A stretch of 64,000 nucleotides of DNA from assembly GCF_017355525.1 (NCBI RefSeq), contig NZ_CP067395.1, positions 4,371,001 through 4,435,000 on the forward strand, given 5' to 3'. Source of the stretch: Lysobacter enzymogenes. Lineage in GTDB: Bacteria > Pseudomonadota > Gammaproteobacteria > Xanthomonadales > Xanthomonadaceae. The translations under genes and the position numbers were made by a program. The first letter of the stretch is position 1. Every line of letters begins with the position of its first letter. Of this stretch, positions 54,586-63,199 are shown one piece after another. Under the pieces are notes generated by a model. That model was not told where the DNA came from. It searched no databases and saw nothing but the letters and a program-made list of their open reading frames with translations.

Positions 54586-55041
54586 ATGAACGCATCGACC
54601 GACCGCATCGAACGCAAGATCCTGCTGCATGCCCCGCGCGCCAAGGTCTGGCGCGCGCTCGCCGACGCCGAATCCTTCGGCGAATGGTTCGGCGTGCGCC
54701 TGCAAGGCCAGCGCTTCGCGCCGGGCCAGAGCGCGCAGGGCTACATCACCTATCCCGGCTACGAGCACCTGCTGATGAAGGTGGTCGTGCAGACGATGCA
54801 GCCCGAGCGGCTGTTCTCGTTCCACTGGCATCCGCATGCGGTCGACCCGGGCCGCGATTATTCGGACGAGGAACCGACCCTGGTCGAATTCGCCCTCGAA
54901 GACGCCGACGGCAGCACCTTGCTGACGGTCACCGAATCGGGCTTCGACAAGATCCCCGCCGCGCGCCGCGAGGAAGCGTTCCGGATGAACTCCGGCGGCT
55001 GGGACGCGCAGGTCGAGAACATCGCCCGCTATGTCGGCTAA
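54586..55041 (+). CDS. SRPBCC / AHSA1-domain protein
   Basis: The 151-residue protein has a START-like helix-grip fold: IERKILLHAPRAKVWRALADAESFGEWFG at the N-terminus, PERLFSFHWHPHAVDP in the middle and GGWDAQVENIARYV at the end. AGGAGGT stands at ideal distance from the ATG at 54586. AHSA1-type proteins bind hydrophobic ligands. The gene overlaps an ArsR-type regulator by 11 bp, a very common pairing in which the regulator controls both genes. Confidence 0.9.
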   Translation: MNASTDRIERKILLHAPRAKVWRALADAESFGEWFGVRLQGQRFAPGQSAQGYITYPGYEHLLMKVVVQTMQPERLFSFHWHPHAVDPGRDYSDEEPTLVEFALEDADGSTLLTVTESGFDKIPAARREEAFRMNSGGWDAQVENIARYVG

Positions 55042-55381
55042 GCCCGCGGCCGCGCTCAAGGCGCCGGCGCTGCGGCGCTCGGCGCGGGTGTTCGAGGCGC
55101 TCGGCGACGAAACCCGGCTGCGGCTGGTGGTGGCGCTGTGCGCCGGCGGCGCCTTGTCGATCGCTCAGCTCACCGCCGGCACCGACATCAGCCGGCAGGC
55201 GGTGACCAAGCACCTGCAGGTGCTGTCGGGCGCCGGGCTGGTGCGCGACCTCAAGGTCGGGCGCGAACGGCTGTGGCAGTTCGAGCCGGGCGAGCTGGAA
55301 CAGGCCCGGCAATCGTTGCTGCGCATCGGCGAGCAATGGGACCGGGCCTTGCTGCGGTTGAAGGATTTCGTCGAGCGTTAG
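55031..55381 (+). CDS. ArsR-family transcriptional regulator
   Basis: The 116-residue protein has a winged HTH (RRSARVFEALGDETRLRLVVAL, LSIAQLTAGTDISRQAVTKHLQVLSGAGLVRDLKVGRERLWQFEPGE). There is no Cys metal motif, as in the SRPBCC-linked subgroup that does not sense metals. It overlaps the SRPBCC gene and presumably represses the pair. Confidence 0.92.
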   Translation: MSAKPAAALKAPALRRSARVFEALGDETRLRLVVALCAGGALSIAQLTAGTDISRQAVTKHLQVLSGAGLVRDLKVGRERLWQFEPGELEQARQSLLRIGEQWDRALLRLKDFVER

Positions 55382-55471
55382 CCGCCGTTGCGGCCGGGCG
55401 CTGCGCACGCGACCGCCGGACGGGCCCTGCGCTGCGCCGATGCTTGCGCCGTGGCCGCACCGTCGCCGCGC

Positions 55472-55945
55472 TCAGCGGTCGGTCAGATCCAGCGCCGGCC
55501 GGCGCTGCTCGCGGCAATAGCGCTCGTACGCGGCGCGCTGGCTTTGCGCGGTCGCGCGCAGGCGCACGCTGCCGCCGGGGCCGAGGAACTCGACCGCGCC
55601 CATGACCACCACCAGCGCGATCATCGGTTCGGTGCCGACGATCTTCCACCAGTCGACGTTGCCGGGCGGCTCGTAGACGTAATCGCCCGGGCCGATCAGT
55701 TCGCCGGTGCACAACTGGCGGGTGCCGCTGAGGTTGTAGGCGTGGATCTCGCCGGTGTGGCGGTGCAGCGGCATGGTCAGGCCCGGGTCCATGCGCAGCA
55801 GTTCGACGAAGCCGCGGTCGTCGGCGAAGAAGCGCAGCGGCTTGGAATACTTGCCGGGCGTGTCGGCGGGAATCCACGGCAGCTCGGCGCTGGCGCCGAT
55901 GCGCGCGGGCAGGTAGTCGTGCAGGTGTTCGAAGCCCGAAGGCAT
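55472..55945 (-). CDS. Cupin-type dioxygenase-like protein (2,4'-dihydroxyacetophenone dioxygenase family)
   Basis: A 157-residue single-domain cupin. Motif 1 is PGLTMPLHRHTGEIHAYNLSG, with His-x-His and a further His/Glu, and motif 2 is GPGDYVYEPPGNVDWW, where the usual final His is replaced. Similar proteins are annotated as 2,4'-dihydroxyacetophenone dioxygenase-like. GAGGA precedes the ATG. It is the third gene of a GST / MBL / cupin operon, 27 bp after the MBL gene, which suggests a catabolic or detoxification step. Confidence 0.82.
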   Translation of the reverse strand: MPSGFEHLHDYLPARIGASAELPWIPADTPGKYSKPLRFFADDRGFVELLRMDPGLTMPLHRHTGEIHAYNLSGTRQLCTGELIGPGDYVYEPPGNVDWWKIVGTEPMIALVVVMGAVEFLGPGGSVRLRATAQSQRAAYERYCREQRRPALDLTDR

Positions 55946-55972
55946 GGCGATTCCTCGCGAAGATGCGCCGGC

Positions 55973-56779
55973 TCAGCCGGCGATGGCGTCGAAGTAGCGC
56001 TGGAACGAGGCCTCGACCGCGGCGCGGCCGCCGCCGAGGATGTTGCGGCCCAGGCTGTAGCCGTAGACGTCCTCGAAGTCGTAGCCGGCGATGCGTTCGC
56101 GCATCGCGCGCACGTCGGCGGGCTTCATCGGGATGTAGTTCGGGTAGCTGTACATGAAGGTGGTGTGGCGGCGGTCGGACACCACTTGCAGCGCGTCGCC
56201 GGGGAACAGCGCGTCGCCGCGCTCGCCGCCGCGGCGCCAGTGCAGCGCGGTGCTGCCGGCGAAGTGGCCGCCGCAGCGGATCAGGACCACGTCGTCGGAC
56301 AGGCGCAGTTCGTCGCCGCTCCAGTAGCGGATCGCCGGCGACGGCCGCTGCACCCATTCGCGGTCGGCTTCGTGCAGATAGATCGGGACGTCGCCGAACG
56401 CGCGGCTCCATTCGACCATCGAGGCGTAGAAGTGCGGATGCGAGATCGCGATCAGGTCGACGCCGCCGAGCGCGCGCAGCGCCTGCACCGCCTCGTCGGT
56501 CACCAGCGCCAGGGTTTCCCACAGCAGGTTGCCGGCGCCGGTCGGCAGGAACATCGCGCGCTGGTCGATGGCGAAGGCCGGGGCCATGCTCAGGCTGAGC
56601 ACGCCGGCGTCCTCGTCGATGCGCAGGCGGTGGCGCTGGGCCAGCGATTCCAGCGTGGTCCAGCGTTGGCCGTTCCAGCCGACGTACTGGCGCTCGTCCT
56701 CGCAGATCGGGCAGTGCGCCGGCGGCGCGGCGGATTCGGCGAACTGGGTGCCGCAGGTTTCGCAGATGGGGAAGGGCAT
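55973..56779 (-). CDS. MBL-fold hydrolase with N-terminal zinc ribbon
   Basis: The 268-residue protein begins with a four-cysteine zinc ribbon (Cys6/Cys9 and Cys23/Cys26: CETC, CPIC) and continues as a metallo-beta-lactamase fold. The metal motif is incomplete: HPHFYA (His114, His116) stands where HxHxDH is expected, so Asp and the third His are missing. Later ligands look present (GGHFAGSTALHW, LFPGDALQVV). It may bind one metal or be non-hydrolytic. It lies between the GST and cupin genes on the same strand. Confidence 0.85.
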   Translation of the reverse strand: MPFPICETCGTQFAESAAPPAHCPICEDERQYVGWNGQRWTTLESLAQRHRLRIDEDAGVLSLSMAPAFAIDQRAMFLPTGAGNLLWETLALVTDEAVQALRALGGVDLIAISHPHFYASMVEWSRAFGDVPIYLHEADREWVQRPSPAIRYWSGDELRLSDDVVLIRCGGHFAGSTALHWRRGGERGDALFPGDALQVVSDRRHTTFMYSYPNYIPMKPADVRAMRERIAGYDFEDVYGYSLGRNILGGGRAAVEASFQRYFDAIAG

Positions 56780-56867
56780 GGCGGGCCTCGGCGGGGCGGG
56801 CGGCAACGGTGGAGAGGGCGGCGCTTTTGCGAGGGACTGACGTCCCTCCTGCAACGACAGCGAAGGC

Positions 56868-57575
56868 TCAGGCCTGCGCGCCCTGCCCGAACAGCGCGCG
56901 CCGCTCGGCTTCGGTGAAATTGGCCGGTTTGGCGTAGGGATCGTCGACGCCGGCGTAGGCGCGCTGGGTCGCCGGGCGTTCGCGCAGGCGTTCGAACCAG
57001 CGCCGCAGGTCCGGCGTGGAGTCGAGGTCGTGGCCGAGGCCGGCGTGCGGCACCACCCACGGATAGCAGGCGATATCGGCGATGGAGAGTTCGTCGCCGG
57101 CGATGAACTCGCGCCCTTGCAGGCGCCGGTCGAGCACGCCGTACAGCCGTCCGGCTTCGCGCGTGTAGCGTTCGATCGCATACGGCACCGGCTCCGGCGC
57201 ATGCGCGCGGAAGTGCCCGGCCTGGCCGGCCATCGGCCCGAGCCCGGCCATCTGCCAGAACAGCCACTGGGTCGCTTCCAACTGATCGCGCTCCGCGCGC
57301 GGCCACAGCAGGCCGGTCTTGCGCGCGAGGTAGAGCAGGATCGCGCCGGATTCGAACACCGGCAGCGGCGCGCCGCCGTCGGCGGGGGCGTGGTCGACGA
57401 TCGCGGGAATCTTGTTGTTCGGCGAAATCGCCAGGAACGGCGGCGCGAACTGTTCGCCGGCCGACAGCTTGACCGGCACGATCCGGTGGGCGAGGCCGGT
57501 CTCCTCCAGGTACAGGCGCAGCTTCAGGCCGTTCGGCGTGGCGGCGTAATAAAGATCGAGGGCGGCGGTGTCCAT
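56868..57575 (-). CDS. Glutathione S-transferase family protein (YfcG/YghU-like)
   Basis: The 235-residue protein has a thioredoxin-like N-domain (LYYAATPNGLKLRLYLEETGLAHRIVPVKLSAGEQ, then ISPNNKIPAIVDH with cis-Pro and FESGAILLYLARKTG binding the glutathione carboxylate) and an all-helical C-domain (FIAGDELSIADIACYPWVV). TPNG/KLRL, and Asn-Pro in place of a Cys, are features of Nu-class GSTs with disulfide reductase activity. It is the first gene of the GST / MBL / cupin operon and is divergent from the MocR regulator, which may control it. Confidence 0.92.
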   Translation of the reverse strand: MDTAALDLYYAATPNGLKLRLYLEETGLAHRIVPVKLSAGEQFAPPFLAISPNNKIPAIVDHAPADGGAPLPVFESGAILLYLARKTGLLWPRAERDQLEATQWLFWQMAGLGPMAGQAGHFRAHAPEPVPYAIERYTREAGRLYGVLDRRLQGREFIAGDELSIADIACYPWVVPHAGLGHDLDSTPDLRRWFERLRERPATQRAYAGVDDPYAKPANFTEAERRALFGQGAQA

Positions 57576-57665
57576 GGGGCGGCGTCCGTAGCGGCGAAGG
57601 CCGCTGTCATGGGATCAGCTTAGGAGTACGCTGGCGCCCCGGCTGGGCCAAAACGGATCGATTTC

Positions 57666-59144
57666 ATGGAGCCAGTTTCCGAGCGCAGCGTATTCGAGTT
57701 CGCGCTGAGCCTGCCGGCGCGCGGCCAGGGCAACCTGACCCACGAACTGCACCAGCAACTGCGCGCGGCCATCCTCGACGGCCGCCTGGCCGCGGGCGCG
57801 GCGCTGCCGGCGACGCGCCAGGTCGCGGCCGGGCTCGGCATCGCCCGCAACACCGTGGTCGCCGCCTACGACCTGCTGATCGCCGAGGGTTACGTCAGCC
57901 CGCGCCAGGGCGCCAAGGCGGTCGTCGCCGACGTCGCCGCGCGCCGCGACCGGCGCGCGCCGCGGACGCTGGCGCCCGGGCTCGAAGACGCGCGCCTGAA
58001 CCCGCTGTGGCGCACGCCGTTCCTGCGTCCCGACCCGCCGCGGCAGTTGCCCGAGCGCTGCTTCCGCCTCGGCATTCCCGATCACCGCCACTTCCCGCAC
58101 GACATCTGGCGGCGGCTGTCGGCGCAATCGCTGCGGACCTGGTCGAAGACCCGCTTCAGCTACCCGCCGTCGGAAGGCATCGCCGAACTGCGCCACGCCA
58201 TCGCCCAGCACGTCGCTTTCGCCCGCGCCGTCGCCTGCACCGGCGACGACGTGGTGGTGACCTCGGGCGCGCAGCAGGCCTTCGACCTGCTCGCGCGCCT
58301 GCTGGTGACGCCGGGCGAAACCCGGGTCGCGGTGGAGGAGCCCGGCTACCCGCCGATCCGCGCCGCGTTCGCCGCCGCCGGCGCGCGCCTGGCGCCGATG
58401 CCGGTCGACGAGGAAGGCCTGTGCGTGGACCAGTTGCCGGACGACGTGCGGGTCGTCAGCGTGACCCCCTCGCACCAGTCCCCGACCGGCGTGGCGTTGT
58501 CGCTGCGCCGCCGTCGCGCGCTGCTCGACTTCGCCCGCCAGCGCAACGCGCTGGTGATCGAGGACGACTACGACGGCGAGTTCCGCTTCGGCAGCCGGCC
58601 GCTGGACGCGTTGCAGACGCTCGACCGCGATGGCCTGGTTTTCTACATCGGCACCTTCTCCAAGAGCCTGTTCCCGTCGTTGCGCAAAGGCTTCATCGTC
58701 GCCCCGCGCTGGGCGCGCGATGCCCTGATCACGGTCAAGCACTGCGCCGATTCGCACAGCGACACCATCACCCAGTCGGTGCTGGCCGCGTTCATCCGCG
58801 ACGGCCATCTGGCCCGGCACGTGCGACGCATGCGCGCGGTCTATGCGCCGCGGCGTGAGGCCTTGCTGGCCGCGCTCGACGCCGAACTGGCGCCGTGGCT
58901 GCAGTCGATCCCGTCGGAAGCCGGCATGCATCTGGCCGCGCGCATCCGCGACCCGGCGCTGGCGCCGGCGATCCTGGCGCGGCTGCCGCGGCATATGCCG
59001 GGCGCGCAATCGATCGCCGAGTACGCGATGCACGCGCCGGCGCAGCCGGCGATCACCTTCGGTTACGGGGTCATCGATGCGGACGAGATCCGGCCGGCGA
59101 CGCGCGCGTTCGCGCGCGATCTGGCGCGGATGGGTTCGGAGTAA
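57666..59144 (+). CDS. MocR/PdxR-family regulator (GntR HTH fused to aminotransferase fold)
   Basis: The 492-residue protein has a GntR wHTH at about 20-90 (LTHELHQQLRAAILDGRLAAGAALPATRQVAAGLGIARNTVVAAYDLLIAEGYVSPRQG). A fold-type I PLP domain follows, with VVVTSGAQQAFDLLARLL, SVTPSHQSPTGVALSL, VIEDDYDGEFRF and the PLP lysine in YIGTFSKSLFPSLRKGF. MocR regulators sense PLP-linked amines or amino acids and typically control a divergent gene, here the GST operon 90 bp away. Confidence 0.94.
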   Translation: MEPVSERSVFEFALSLPARGQGNLTHELHQQLRAAILDGRLAAGAALPATRQVAAGLGIARNTVVAAYDLLIAEGYVSPRQGAKAVVADVAARRDRRAPRTLAPGLEDARLNPLWRTPFLRPDPPRQLPERCFRLGIPDHRHFPHDIWRRLSAQSLRTWSKTRFSYPPSEGIAELRHAIAQHVAFARAVACTGDDVVVTSGAQQAFDLLARLLVTPGETRVAVEEPGYPPIRAAFAAAGARLAPMPVDEEGLCVDQLPDDVRVVSVTPSHQSPTGVALSLRRRRALLDFARQRNALVIEDDYDGEFRFGSRPLDALQTLDRDGLVFYIGTFSKSLFPSLRKGFIVAPRWARDALITVKHCADSHSDTITQSVLAAFIRDGHLARHVRRMRAVYAPRREALLAALDAELAPWLQSIPSEAGMHLAARIRDPALAPAILARLPRHMPGAQSIAEYAMHAPAQPAITFGYGVIDADEIRPATRAFARDLARMGSE

Positions 59145-59154
59145 CGGTGCCCCC

Positions 59155-59251
59155 TGTAGGAGCGGCGCGAGCCGCGACCGCGACACCGCAATCACCACGG
59201 AAGTTCCGGCGTAGTTGCGTTGTCGCGGTCGCGGCTCGCGCCGCTCCTACA
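59155..59251. repeat. Family B palindromic repeat overlapping a stop codon
   Basis: TGTAGGAGCGGCGCGAGCCG at 59155 and the inverted CGGCTCGCGCCGCTCCTACA ending at 59251 are separated by ~55 bases. The TAG stop codon of the C39-like gene (59247-59249, minus strand) lies inside the conserved CTGTAGGAG edge of the element. Confidence 0.92.
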
Positions 59252-59696
59252 GGGGCCGCGTCTCGACCGGAACGAACCGCGCCGGCCGCATGCGGCCGAA
59301 ATCGCGGCGCTCGCCGCGGCGCAGGCGCGGGTTCGGATCGAGCACGCGCGGCGAACCCGCGTCGTGCAGGTACACCACCCAATGCCAGGTGCCGTCTTCG
59401 CGCGCATTGATCGCGACCAAGCCATCGCCGTCGCACTCGCTCCAGTCGCCGACCGCGCGCTCGGCGCCGCTGCGGATGCGCAGCACCGTCAGCATCCGCC
59501 GCAGTTGCCGCGCATCGGTGAGCCAACCCGCGCGCGCGGTGCGCAGCCCGCCGCCGGCGCGGTAGCGGTACGGACGCGGGCCGATCGCCAGCGCCCGCGC
59601 CAGGGTGCGCGCCTGGGCGTAGCCGATGCCGGCCAGCATCGCCACGCAGGCCAGCCCGCAGCCGGTTCGGTCGTGTTGGAGTCGGCGCTGGATCAT
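59247..59696 (-). CDS. Stand-alone C39-like cysteine peptidase domain protein
   Basis: A 149-residue protein that is almost only a papain-like C39 domain: RRLQHDRTGCGLACVAMLAGI (candidate catalytic Cys13), TWHWVVYLHDAG (His105) and RVLDPNPR (Asp120). No ABC transporter or transmembrane segment is fused. C39 domains normally process double-glycine leader peptides, but free-standing ones also occur as bacterial cysteine peptidases of unknown substrate. I chose the ATG at 59696; an earlier one at 59732 is possible. It lies 109 bp downstream of the TonB-dependent receptor gene on the same strand, and its stop codon comes from a REP element. Confidence 0.75.
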   Translation of the reverse strand: MIQRRLQHDRTGCGLACVAMLAGIGYAQARTLARALAIGPRPYRYRAGGGLRTARAGWLTDARQLRRMLTVLRIRSGAERAVGDWSECDGDGLVAINAREDGTWHWVVYLHDAGSPRVLDPNPRLRRGERRDFGRMRPARFVPVETRPL

Positions 59697-59805
59697 GGTT
59701 CGCGGACGCGGAGTTCGCGCCGAGCCTAACACCGCGCCGCCGTCGCCGCGCCGGCGGCGCGGCCCGGCCGGCTTCGGGCGAAGCCGGCCGCGCGCAGCGC
59801 ACGCG

Positions 59806-62800
59806 TCAGTCGAACCGGTAGGTCACGCTGAGGCTGTAGCGCCGGCCGAGGATGTCGTAGGTGCCGATGCCCAGTTCGCTCGGCGTGGTCCCCAGCGGCG
59901 GATCCTTGTCGAGCAGGTTCTGCACCGCGAAGTTGACCCGCACGTTGTCGCCGAACCGGTAGTTCGCGCCGGCGCCGAGCAGCCAGTACGACGGCGCGCG
60001 CAGCACGTCGCGGGATTCCACGGTGTCCTCGTTGTCGAACACCGAGGCGCTCAGATAACGCGCGTTGAGGTTCAGCCCGAGCCTGTCCTTCTGGTAGTCC
60101 ACGCCGAACTGGTACTGGCGCTTGGCCATGCCGATCTCGCCGGCGTCGTCGTCCACGCTCACGCCGGTGGTCGAGCTTTCGAAGCGCTTGACCCACAGCG
60201 CGTTGGCGCTGAAATCGAAACGGCCCCAGTCGCCGGCGTCCCAGCGGTACGCCAGCTCGCCGGTGACGCCCTGGAAGTGGATGAAGTCGCCGTTGCGGTA
60301 GCGCACCGCGACGATGTCGAACTGGCCGTCGGCGTTGCGCTTGACCTGCTCGCAGTAGTAATTGGCGTTGTTGACGTTGGCCGGGTTGAACTGGCTGTTG
60401 TCGTAGCAGGCCGACAGCACGTCGTTGATGCTCTGGGCGAAGATCTGGTCCTTGAGCTTGACCTCGTTGTAGTCCACCGCCAGGCGCAGCCCTTTGACGG
60501 ACTCCGGCTGCCAGACGAAACCCGCGGTCCACGAATCGGCCGCCTCGTTGCGCAGGTTCGGCTCGCCCTGGCGCGCGCCGCGCGCGGTGGCGCTGTTCTG
60601 CTGGAAGTCGACCGGGTTGAGGCCGTACTGCTGATAGAACGCCGCGCAATTGCGCGCGCGCGTGGCCGGGTCCGGGCCGCCGGTGACGTTGCGGCGGTCG
60701 CAGGGGTCGGAGGTGGTCTGGAACAGCTCGACCTGCGGCAGGAACAGCTCGGTGATGACCGGCGCGCGCAGCGAGCGGGTCTTGTTGCCGCGGATCTGCA
60801 GCCCCGGCAGCGGCTCCCATTGCAGGCCGTAGGTGTAGGCGTTGAAGCCGCCGTTGACGCTGTTGTCGACGCGGCGGAACTTGCCGGTGATGTCGAGCCG
60901 GTGCAGGCCGGGGAGGTTCGCGTCCGGCGACACCAGCGGCAGCATCGCCTCGGCGTAGTACTCGTTGGTGTGGTACTTGCCGTTGAGCGAGGGAATGGCG
61001 ACCGAACGGCCGAGGCCGCGGCGGGTGAAGTCGTTCGGGGTGAAGCCGCCTTCCTCGACCCGGTACTCGTAGCCGAGCGCGACGTTGAGCGGGCCGCTCC
61101 ACAACTCGGCGACCGGGCCGCTGACGAAGGCGCTGAACACCTTCTGCTTCTGTTCGAAATCGGTGCGCTGGATGCCGGTGATGTAGTTGATCGCCTCGGC
61201 CGACGGGCGGCCCTGGCCGAACAGGTCCAGCGGCACGCAGTTGGGATCGGCGACGGGGTTCGAGTTGGCGCCGGCGCTGGCGGCATAGACCGCGTTGCGC
61301 GCGTTCGGATCGCACACCAGGCGGCCGCCGACGTTGCCGACGTTGATCGCGTTGATGAAGTTCTGCTGGTTCAGCGACACCGACGAGGTGTAAGCCTTCA
61401 TCCGGCCGTAGTTGGCCGAGACTTCCCAGTCGAACGGCCGCGACCACAGTTCGAAGTCGCCGCGCGCGCCGACCACGATGCGGTCGATGGTGCTGTGGGT
61501 GCGGTCCGGAGTCAGGCCGAGGTCGGCCGAGGTGCGGGCCAGGCGGAAGCTGCCGATGCCCAGCGCCTGCAACTGCTGGCGCGCTTGCGCGTTGAGCAGC
61601 GGATGGGTCGACTGCACGATCAGCGCGCTGTTGAGGCGGGTGCCGGCGGTGGTGTTGCCGGTGGTGGCGATGTCGACCGGCGGATCGGCGTCGGCCTGGT
61701 AATGCAGGCCTTCGGCGAACAGGCGCACGTTGTCGGCGACGTCGAAGTGGCCGATCACGTTGACCGTCTGGCGCTTGAGGCTGGTCAGCAGCGCAGTGAT
61801 GTCGGCGGTGTTCAGGCCCTGGCCGCCCGAGGCGGTGCTGGTGCCGAAGTTCACGCCGGGGTCGTACGGCACCAGATTGCCGTTCGGCGCGAATTGCAGG
61901 TAGGTGCGCTGGTTCGGGCCGAAGCCGCGCAAGGCGCCGCCGGGCAGGGTGACCGCGCCGCTGACCGGCAGGATCAGGCCGCCGAAGGTGGTGGTGAAGG
62001 TGCGCGCGTCGCGGATCAGCACGGTGCCGGGGATGCCGTCCTCCGGGCCGGTGTCGAACGGAACGTTGCCGTGCACGCGGCCGTCGTTGGCGGGATTGCG
62101 GCCCGGCTGGTTGGCGCGCATCTGCGCCGCGTTCGGGTTCGCGGGGAACGCGTAGGCGCGGGCGAAATCGGTGCGGTCCGAGCGCACCAGGCCCTGGCTG
62201 TCGTCGTAGGACGCGCCGACCATGAGGTTGCCGCGGCCGTCGGCGAAGTCGGCGCCGGCCAGCACGCTGTAGCCCAGGCGCTCGTTGTCGCCGTGGTCGC
62301 TGATGCCGTAGTTGAAGTTGGCTTCCACGCCCTGGAAGCGGTCCTTGAGGATCACGTTGACCACGCCGGCGATCGCGTCGGAACCGTAGGTCGGCGCGCC
62401 GCCGATGGCGACGTTCTCGACCCGGTCGATCATCTGCACCGGGATCGCGTTGAGGTCGACCTGCGAGCCGGCGGAAAAGCCGAAGTTGGTCAGCGCGCGC
62501 GAGGTCACCATGCGCCGGCCGTTGAGCAGGGTCAGGGTGCGGTTGCTGCCGAGGCCGAAGCGGTTCACGAAATTGACGCCGCCGGCGAAGTTGCCCTGGC
62601 CGCCTTCCGGGGTCTGGCCGATGCCGAAGCCGACGGTCTGGTTCAGCGCGTCGGCGACGTTGGTCATGCCGCGCTCGCGCACCGATTCGCCGGAGACCAC
62701 GCCGGCCGGTTCCAGGGTGTCGAAGCCGCTGCGCGGGATGCGCGAGGCGGTGACCTTGATGCCTTCCAGTTCGGTGGCGTTGCGCTCGGCCGGCGCCGGC

Positions 62801-62922
62801 GCCGGCGCGGCGGCCTGCTGGGCCAGGACGGCGGGGGCGAACAGCGGCGCGGCCAGGGCCACGGCCAGAGCGGTCAACAGCGGGCTGCGCCGCGGCGGGC
62901 GGCGGGTGGTCGAACGGATCAT
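59806..62922 (-). CDS. TonB-dependent outer-membrane receptor
   Basis: A 1038-residue outer-membrane beta-barrel with signal peptide (LTALAVALAAPLFAPAVLAQ). A TonB-box region follows (ELEGIKVTASRIPR), then the plug (RTLTLLNGRRMVTSRA, GAPTYGSDAIAGVVNVILKD) and the barrel with its C-terminal signature (TYDILGRRYSLSVTYRFD, ending in Phe-Asp). ASR and LLNGRRM place it in the large Xanthomonadaceae group with Oar-unrelated, peptide- or carbohydrate-type receptors. Several Cys pairs occur in extracellular loops (VCDPNARN, NCVPLDL, CDRRNVTGG). No Fur site or sigma regulator is adjacent, so iron is not indicated as the substrate. It may be co-transcribed with the C39-like gene. Confidence 0.95.
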   Translation of the reverse strand: MIRSTTRRPPRRSPLLTALAVALAAPLFAPAVLAQQAAAPAPAPAERNATELEGIKVTASRIPRSGFDTLEPAGVVSGESVRERGMTNVADALNQTVGFGIGQTPEGGQGNFAGGVNFVNRFGLGSNRTLTLLNGRRMVTSRALTNFGFSAGSQVDLNAIPVQMIDRVENVAIGGAPTYGSDAIAGVVNVILKDRFQGVEANFNYGISDHGDNERLGYSVLAGADFADGRGNLMVGASYDDSQGLVRSDRTDFARAYAFPANPNAAQMRANQPGRNPANDGRVHGNVPFDTGPEDGIPGTVLIRDARTFTTTFGGLILPVSGAVTLPGGALRGFGPNQRTYLQFAPNGNLVPYDPGVNFGTSTASGGQGLNTADITALLTSLKRQTVNVIGHFDVADNVRLFAEGLHYQADADPPVDIATTGNTTAGTRLNSALIVQSTHPLLNAQARQQLQALGIGSFRLARTSADLGLTPDRTHSTIDRIVVGARGDFELWSRPFDWEVSANYGRMKAYTSSVSLNQQNFINAINVGNVGGRLVCDPNARNAVYAASAGANSNPVADPNCVPLDLFGQGRPSAEAINYITGIQRTDFEQKQKVFSAFVSGPVAELWSGPLNVALGYEYRVEEGGFTPNDFTRRGLGRSVAIPSLNGKYHTNEYYAEAMLPLVSPDANLPGLHRLDITGKFRRVDNSVNGGFNAYTYGLQWEPLPGLQIRGNKTRSLRAPVITELFLPQVELFQTTSDPCDRRNVTGGPDPATRARNCAAFYQQYGLNPVDFQQNSATARGARQGEPNLRNEAADSWTAGFVWQPESVKGLRLAVDYNEVKLKDQIFAQSINDVLSACYDNSQFNPANVNNANYYCEQVKRNADGQFDIVAVRYRNGDFIHFQGVTGELAYRWDAGDWGRFDFSANALWVKRFESSTTGVSVDDDAGEIGMAKRQYQFGVDYQKDRLGLNLNARYLSASVFDNEDTVESRDVLRAPSYWLLGAGANYRFGDNVRVNFAVQNLLDKDPPLGTTPSELGIGTYDILGRRYSLSVTYRFD

Positions 62923-63110
62923 CGATGGGGTCCCCGGGTCGGGCCGGCGCGTGCGGCCGGCGCCCCGTCAGTACGCCCAATCCGGCAAAGCGGTCGCAAG
63001 AGCGAAACGCGAACAAATCATTGTCGAAACGTGATGCGAATCGCGCGATAGATCGCGATTTCGGCGCAGCGGCGTCAACCGTGGCCGAAACGCGCGTTTT
63101 GGCATTGGAT

Positions 63111-63137
63111 CCGACGATGCCGACGATGCCGACGATG
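63111..63137. repeat. Nonanucleotide repeat (CCGACGATG x 3)
   Basis: Three perfect copies of CCGACGATG lie in the gap between the receptor gene and the dehydratase gene. No coding potential is evident. Confidence 0.85.
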
Positions 63138-63199
63138 CCGGCGAGGCGCCCGAGCCGGCCGGACCGGTGCGCGGCCGCGCCGCACGCCGGCGCGGCGGC

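Noticed and set aside
59626..63051. A 1141-codon open frame on the + strand opposite the TonB-dependent receptor.
   Set aside because: Antisense to a clear receptor gene with signal peptide, plug and barrel; the translation is low-complexity without motifs.
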